Assembly (NCBI GenBank): GCA_036939755.1
Contig: JALLAZ010000110.1
Coordinates: 1 to 23,716, forward strand
Direction of reading: 5' to 3'
DNA length: 23,716 bases
Origin: Stephanodiscus triporus
Taxonomy: Eukaryota; Bacillariophyta; Thalassiosirophyceae; Thalassiosirales; Thalassiosiraceae
Positions 18,420-23,716 of this stretch are shown one piece after another. The notes beneath the pieces are model-generated. The model searched no databases and was not told the DNA's origin. It saw nothing but the letters and a program-made list of their open reading frames with translations. Positions within the stretch are counted from its first letter, which is position 1. Each line of letters begins with the position of its first letter. Made by a program: the position numbers and the translations under genes.

Positions 18420-18472
18420 AACAATTCGTGGGAATTGTACTTGTATCTCATTAAATAGAGTCTCTCCTCATC

Positions 18473-21400
18473 TCACGTAAAGCTCATTTCGACATCGCTC
18501 GCATCGGATGCGAACATTGACATATCCTGGTCATTATCGCTTAGCGGGACAGAGCGTCCATTGACAGAGGAAAAGCCCATTTTCTTCATTATGGAACCCC
18601 CGATGCCTCCGAAACTGACTTCTTCTCCCGGGGGGAGCGAGGACAGCATTGCAAGTGATGGCGGATAGGTAACCGCTTCGGAAAGGGCACGCAATAGCAT
18701 TTCAGACGTAAATGGATCCTCTGGCTTTCGACTGAGTGCCTCGTGATAGGAATCAATTGCCCCATCGACGTCTCCACCGAGGTGTTTGGAAAAACCTAAC
18801 GCAGCATAGGCGGCGTAATTCCCCTGCGTTTTCACACGTCGAAAGCAAAAAAATGGGCGAGAGATACCAAAACACTGTCAGGGCGAGCTGAGGCAGCGAT
18901 CCGTGCGTATTGCCCATGCATCGAAGGTCGTCTAACGAGGTCAACCTTGTGATAACACGAGAAGATCTACTTACCGGGTTTAGCGAGGAGCATTTCTCAA
19001 AGCAAACATTGGCGTCTCCATACCGATTCATTTTCCTATAACTCTGGCCCAAATTGAATATCGCAGGCTCCCAAAAGTTATCCATGCACCTCTCAATACA
19101 TTCCATATCTGTTAAGTCATCATTAACCTCATTGATGTTGTCGCCAAAGAAAGACGCGGCAATTGATTGTCCTGACGGTGTCTTGACAGCGCACAGGACA
19201 GTGGATACCGGTCCTATGCCGCTCGATCGTCTCTGGAAATAAGGAGTGGGGGCGTAACCATTCGTAGCCGCAGCACTGTTTTGCCTTCCCACATCAGCAG
19301 ATTGGCCTGTCAACAAAATATACCCATTCATCCCCAAACCCTCATCTGTCGAACTCAACACCGAACTCTCCGCGCGCACGTGCAGCCTTAATGCCTTCAT
19401 AAACCAAAACGCTGCATCCACCATATTACCTTGTCGATAACACCATACGCCTAATTCGTTGCAGCATAGCATATCACATGGGTCTGTCCTTTGTGCCGAA
19501 TTCAAAAAATGTCCTGCAAGACTTAGGTGATTGGTCCGCAAGTACTCCATTCCCATGTATAGTAGGGGGACATGACTTCCTGAGTACTTATTCTGCGCGG
19601 CACGGAATGACGCCAACGCCTGGTCACTCTCATCGCAAACCGCAAACGAACAGCCGAACCCTATCCAACACTCGGCACTACTGGGGTCCAATCTCGTTGA
19701 GCGACTAAAGTGTCGCTGTGCCAAGTCATATCGTCGACAGGCATAGTAATAACTCCCCACAGCGAACCACGCCAGCGAATCCTTCGGGTCCGTGTCTACC
19801 AAACGATGCGCCAATTGGAACAAGCGTCGTTTGAGATTCAATCCGACCAACGTTGCCACGTGTACGTATCCGGCCGTTCGACAGTAGGGGTCGATCGAAT
19901 CGATGGCGGTGCAGTAGGCCAATGCGGAATGCAGGTCATGGAGTGCATACGATCGTATGGCGGCGTGGGAAAGGACATCGGGGGAACGGCCTAGGTTGTG
20001 CGAGATGGCGAGGTTGCGGAATGCCTCGTCGATGGTTGGACTATAGCCGTAGGCCTTGGCAGCAGCAGCGGCAGCGGCAGCCTCATCCGAGGAAATGAAC
20101 TGACCCGCTGGGGGCCGATTGCCATCCCTCCCCCCGACCACAGTCCCGCCCGCGAAGTCGGGAGAGCCAAGCGATAACATCGAGGGAGATTGCAAGTCCG
20201 AACGGTGGACCGGAGACACGATATCGACCGCGGATTCATTCCCGGGTCGTCCCCGCGGGGCAGCAGCGGATGACGTATTCGGTGCGCCCGCGCCGCCGAT
20301 GCCGCGCATTCGTGCCAGGTAGGCATCTCGCAACCATGATATGCCCATGTCGCTCAAGTCCCCCCCCATCCCTCCCTCCCCGAAGTTCAAACTTGATATC
20401 CACTCGCGCTCCTCCTCGGGTGTCAACAGCCTCCTCCTCACCGCGTACTCCAACGCCTCCGCGCATCGGGCATCGATGGTCATTGCGGCCTTTAAGAACG
20501 GCACAGCGCGATGGGGATTCGACACGGCGTCGTACGCGATGCCGCGCGCCGCGCACAGCCGCGCCACAGGATGTATCCCCCCCATCACCGTCACGATGTC
20601 GTCGTCGCTCGCCGACGGGGAGGGACGACGCGCATCGCGCGTGAATGGCAACGGCATCACGCTCGCGGCGAGCTGCATCAGCCTATCGTCGTCGCCGTCG
20701 TCGATGAGGGCCGCGTGGGACAGGGATCGCTCACGCATGGCGCGAACGTCGTATCCGCGGCGGTAGTACGACCCCCACTCGGCGGGGGGGGGCGGGGGGG
20801 GGAAACGCATCGCCTCCTCGTACACGGTCAGCGCGCGCTCGTGCTCCCCCGCCCGCGCGAGGCACTGTCCCGCGAGGAGTGCCGACTCTGCACGAAGGAG
20901 GAGGGCGTCGCGCACGCCCCCCCGTACGTTCTCGTTCTCGTTTTCGTTCTCGTCGTCGTCGTTAACGTCCGACGATTGTCCCGACGGCGACGACGACGAC
21001 GACAATCTCCCTCCCCCCCCCGCGTCGTCGCCCGACGATGCGCCGAATCCGATCAGGCCGACCCTGTCGAGCACGTACACGGCCCGCCTGTCCTCCCCGT
21101 TCAGGCTCAGCGCGCGAGCGGCGAGGTAGGCGTCGTCCGGTCGCCATCGACACGGCCTCGCGGGACCGCTCCCGCCGCGCCCATAGTCGTAGTCGCGGTC
21201 GTCGTCGTCGGAGGAGGACGAGGCGTCCGTCTTGGCGAGGAGTGCCACGGCGTAGAAGGCCGCCGTCGCAGGATCCGGCGTGGTCATCGTCGTCGATGAT
21301 GATGATGATGATGATGCGCCGACGTCGTCGTCGACGAGCCGGCGCATCCCGAGGAGGGATCGGACGAACAGTCGTAGTCGGGCCGCCTCTCGCCCGTCGT

Positions 21401-22040
21401 CGCGATCGTCTCCGAGAGTCGGACGACGACGACGGTCGTCGTTTCCCGCCACCACCGCCTTCGTCGCTCCGGCGGAGGGCCGTCGCGACGCGTCGTTAAT
21501 GTCGACGTCGGGAGCATCGTCGTCCCCCCCCGCCCTCCCCCCCCCGCCGGCGGCGGCGGCAGCCGTCGTCCCGCCGAGGCCTCGTCCCCTGAGAAATTTG
21601 GCCGTCGCGGGACTGAGCGCATCGAGGAGGTCGGACCGGTCGTTGTTGGCATCGTCGTAACAATCGTCGTTGGACGAGGACGCGGAGGGGGGGGAGGACG
21701 TCGTCCCCCCCCGAAAGCGCAGCGCGGGCGTGGCGAACGACGTCGACGTCGACGACGACGCGGGGGGCGGGCCGGCGGCGGATCCGCCGTACGAGAGTCG
21801 CGTCCCGCGATGACGGGCGCCGCCGACGATGCCGCCGACGCCGACGCCGCCCCGGCGGTAGGTCGAGGAGGGGAGAGACGGCGCGTCGGCGGATGATCCG
21901 ACCGAGCCACCGCGGGGAGGGGGGGGGGATCGTCCTGACGTTCCCGGATGGGAGGGGGGGGGGGCGCCGCCACCGGAGGAGGAGGAGGAGGAGGGGGTCG
22001 GGTGATGATGGGAGGAGGAGGAGGAGGAGGAGGATGTCAT
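18473..22040 (-). CDS. CDC16: Anaphase-promoting complex subunit 6 (CDC16), TPR protein
   Basis: Two exons, 22040-18975 and 18823-18473, are joined in phase 0 across a 151-base intron (GTAAGT to ACGCAG), giving 1138 residues. The first 220 or so residues are Ser/Gly/Pro-rich and probably disordered; further Asp- and Gly-rich inserts break up the N-terminal repeats. The C-terminal half is a TPR superhelix with the APC6 signature: DSLAWFAVGSYYYACRRYDL, AECWIGFGCSFAVCDESDQA, HVPLLYMGMEYLRTNHLSLA and MLCCNELGVWCYRQGN. The second exon continues with another TPR (NYAAYAALGFSKHLGGDVDG). APC6 is a structural subunit of the APC/C ubiquitin ligase that drives mitotic exit. Fungal and animal homologues are about 600-850 residues, so this one is long because of its inserts. 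Confidence 0.93.
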
Positions 22041-22365
22041 CGTCTTGATTGCTTGCTTGCTGCTGCTTGCTGCTGCTGGCTGCTGCTTGCTGCTGCTTGG
22101 TTTATCCGTAGATATCTTACGATATCTTCCTATCCTCCTGTAGCAGCTACGGGACGATGGGATGCTGAGAGGTTACGAGCCTTTAACGGCTTCGCGTTAA
22201 TAAAAAGTGATCCCACCCACCACCACCAGCGGGGGGGAGGCGGCATCCGCGCCGTTGCTCAAGCTGGGGATTTAAGGGAATTGGTCTTTATCCCACCCCA
22301 AAATCGTCCCACTCCGTGGTTGACGTCCTCGTGTCATTTTTCTACGTCTCCCAACGTAGGAATCT
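22041..22365. promoter_or_regulatory. Divergent region with CTG-type microsatellite
   Basis: 325 bases separate the CDC16 start (minus) from the right-hand ORF (plus). At about 22050-22100 the DNA is an imperfect array of TGCTGC and TTGC words, which would be CAG-rich 5' leader sequence in the CDC16 transcript. No gene is supported. A G-run lies near 22230. Confidence 0.5.
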
Positions 22366-23601
22366 ATGCCCGAGGGTGCAAAAATGAGCAACGGCACACC
22401 GGCTCATTCCGATGGCACCGTCGACGTTGCTCGATGGCTTTTCCCCCTGGAACGAGCCCCTCCACCCCGCGACGAGGGCTGCAAGCACAATGGCCTCGGC
22501 GACCCGGCTCCTCAAGCGAGCAACGGCTCCCCGCCTACTCCCAGCCCTCCCTCGAAGTCGTCACGACCGACTTCTTTCCCCTCCCTCGTTTCGATGGGGG
22601 GGATCGCGCCCGCTGACGCTTGCCCGCCGCCAGCCATCCTCACCGAGTGGCGCTTTTACTCTAGCCACGAAGGATCGGATGGATCCTTCATGGTGAATCT
22701 TCGGAGCGGCGAACGGCTTTGGCAACCACCGGCTCCGGTTTGGGATTATGACGCATGGGATATTGAACCAATCCCAAATCCCGAGGGCACTTGGTACCGT
22801 GTCCCAGGATGCCACCGATGGGTTCATTTGGATATTATCACATGTTGGATCCATCTTCCAACGGCCCACCGTTGGTACTTGGTTGAGGACACGGCTCAAC
22901 CGATAGCATGTGCCCGCCCGCCACTTCCCCACCAGATCGAACTCATCCTCACCAAGATCACCTTGCGTCGGATGACCCACAGCAAGAGGGGGAGTGTTGC
23001 AATGCCGGTTGAATCCGGGCGCTCCTTGAGTCCCACCCTTCCTCACCCTATGTCTTATGTGGGTGCAATATTGTCCACGTTAGGGGGGGACTGCCAGCCG
23101 TCGTCGCACGTCCTTCAGTCGACAACGGCTAACGAGTCGGCCGCCATCATGCTCCTTCAGACGGCTCGCCGACGCAAACGGCCTCGTCGCCGCCCTGGTC
23201 GACGCAACGGACCTCGGGCGCCCAATCGGCCACACGAGGCCATTCCCTCCCACCCTCTACCAACGATGGGGGGGATGTCACCGCCGACTATGTCGGCGCA
23301 TGCGAACGATCAGTATCATCGTTCGATCATGTCATCGCCAGTTCCTCCGATGACACTGCCTTCTCCCTCCCACCACCCCTTCACCGTCGAGGGTAACACT
23401 TCTACTTCCTTGGGGGGGGGATTCATTGATTCCTTCCGCATCACAGACATACTTCCTCCACCGCGGAAGTCATCACGACGAACGCGCCGTCCTCGTCGTG
23501 TTTGTCGGCGTCATGGCCCTCGATCTCCCAATTCGCAGGACTCTCCCCGCGGACGCCGACATCGGCCTCGGGCCCCCAACATCTCACCCGAGGCCTCTTA
23601 G
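22366..23601 (+). CDS. Hypothetical Pro/Arg-rich protein with WW-like segment
   Basis: A 411-codon frame from the ATG at 22366; a second ATG at 22384 has a better A-rich context. No family is recognised. Residues about 90-122 (LTEWRFYSSHEGSDGSFMVN then SGERLWQPP) have the spacing of a WW domain: Trp, aromatic pair, N/SGE, Trp-x-x-Pro. Residues 123-175 are rich in Trp, His and Tyr. Two Arg/Pro-rich blocks (RRRKRPRRRPGRRNGPRAPN and RRHRPRAPN) repeat the word PRAPN. The DNA carries many runs of 7-9 G and has no stop in other frames for long stretches, and one alternative frame runs through the window end. It could be a real nuclear gene, a decayed mobile-element gene, or a frameshifted consensus. 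Confidence 0.45.
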   Translation: MPEGAKMSNGTPAHSDGTVDVARWLFPLERAPPPRDEGCKHNGLGDPAPQASNGSPPTPSPPSKSSRPTSFPSLVSMGGIAPADACPPPAILTEWRFYSSHEGSDGSFMVNLRSGERLWQPPAPVWDYDAWDIEPIPNPEGTWYRVPGCHRWVHLDIITCWIHLPTAHRWYLVEDTAQPIACARPPLPHQIELILTKITLRRMTHSKRGSVAMPVESGRSLSPTLPHPMSYVGAILSTLGGDCQPSSHVLQSTTANESAAIMLLQTARRRKRPRRRPGRRNGPRAPNRPHEAIPSHPLPTMGGMSPPTMSAHANDQYHRSIMSSPVPPMTLPSPSHHPFTVEGNTSTSLGGGFIDSFRITDILPPPRKSSRRTRRPRRVCRRHGPRSPNSQDSPRGRRHRPRAPNISPEAS

Positions 23602-23716
23602 GTGGGGGGGGGGATTTATCCTTCGGGATCTATTCTTGGATTTTAGTACCTTAGAAATCCATCTGGGAGACAGTGTTTCTTGGCTGAAGTTTATCTTCTT
23701 TCGAGTCTTCCCTTTT
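23602..23716. other. Right edge of window
   Basis: After the stop codon comes a G-run and then AT-rich sequence. In a frame shifted by one from the ORF on the left, codons are open to the last base, reading FILRDLFLDFSTLEIHLGDS. The window ends inside it, so a continuation of the gene cannot be judged. Confidence 0.4.

Noticed and set aside
20511..21973. Long reading frames on both strands within CDC16 exon 1
   Set aside because: Arg-rich translations of GAC/GTC arrays; the APC6 frame alone shows family motifs.
22366..23601. LTR retrotransposon
   Set aside because: G-runs suggested polypurine tracts, but no reverse transcriptase, integrase or protease motif and no terminal repeats could be seen.
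1..23716. tRNA or rRNA genes
   Set aside because: I looked for T-loop-like words and cloverleaf context in the gaps and found none convincing.

Overview
The window looks like nuclear DNA of a diatom, most likely a centric one (Thalassiosirales-like). The reasons are dense eukaryotic genes on both strands, short introns of about 85 to 230 bases with GTGAGT or GTAAGT donors, a chitin-binding cell-surface protein, a stramenopile-style prolyl 4-hydroxylase, and ankyrin and VWA proteins of a diatom type. This is inference from gene content; no marker gene fixes the species.

Layout, left to right. 345-1937 (+) and 3049-4968 (+) are two related ankyrin-type proteins. Between them, on the minus strand, is a small two-exon KCTD/BTB protein (2122-2815). 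4969-5493 carries a 33-base tandem repeat that may be a coding relic. 5494-8102 (-) is a five-exon membrane-anchored prolyl 4-hydroxylase with a tail resembling the VHL beta domain. Divergent from it, 8501-10379 (+) is a four-exon secreted protein with a hevein-type chitin-binding module. 10973-12764 (-) is an MFS transporter and 12917-14309 (+) a VWA-domain protein; these two share a short promoter region with palindromes. 14518-16666 (-) is an ankyrin/IQ/TPR protein. 16667-18000 is unresolved and may hold a small plus-strand gene. 18001-18419 (-) is a mitochondrial-type ribosomal protein uS17 with three defects. 18473-22040 (-) is CDC16/APC6 of the anaphase-promoting complex. 22366-23601 (+) is an unrecognised Pro/Arg-rich ORF with a WW-like segment.

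I placed introns by reading frames and splice sites; each joined model closes in frame. The least certain parts are the first exon of the ankyrin/IQ/TPR gene, the start of the VWA gene and the right-hand ORF. The prolyl hydroxylase and the chitin-binding protein are divergent neighbours, both enter the secretory pathway, and the second has a Pro-rich linker, so an enzyme-substrate or shared cell-wall role is possible but unproven. The uS17 locus (exact 47-base duplication around a single N, a frameshift and no in-frame ATG) most likely marks a poor assembly junction.
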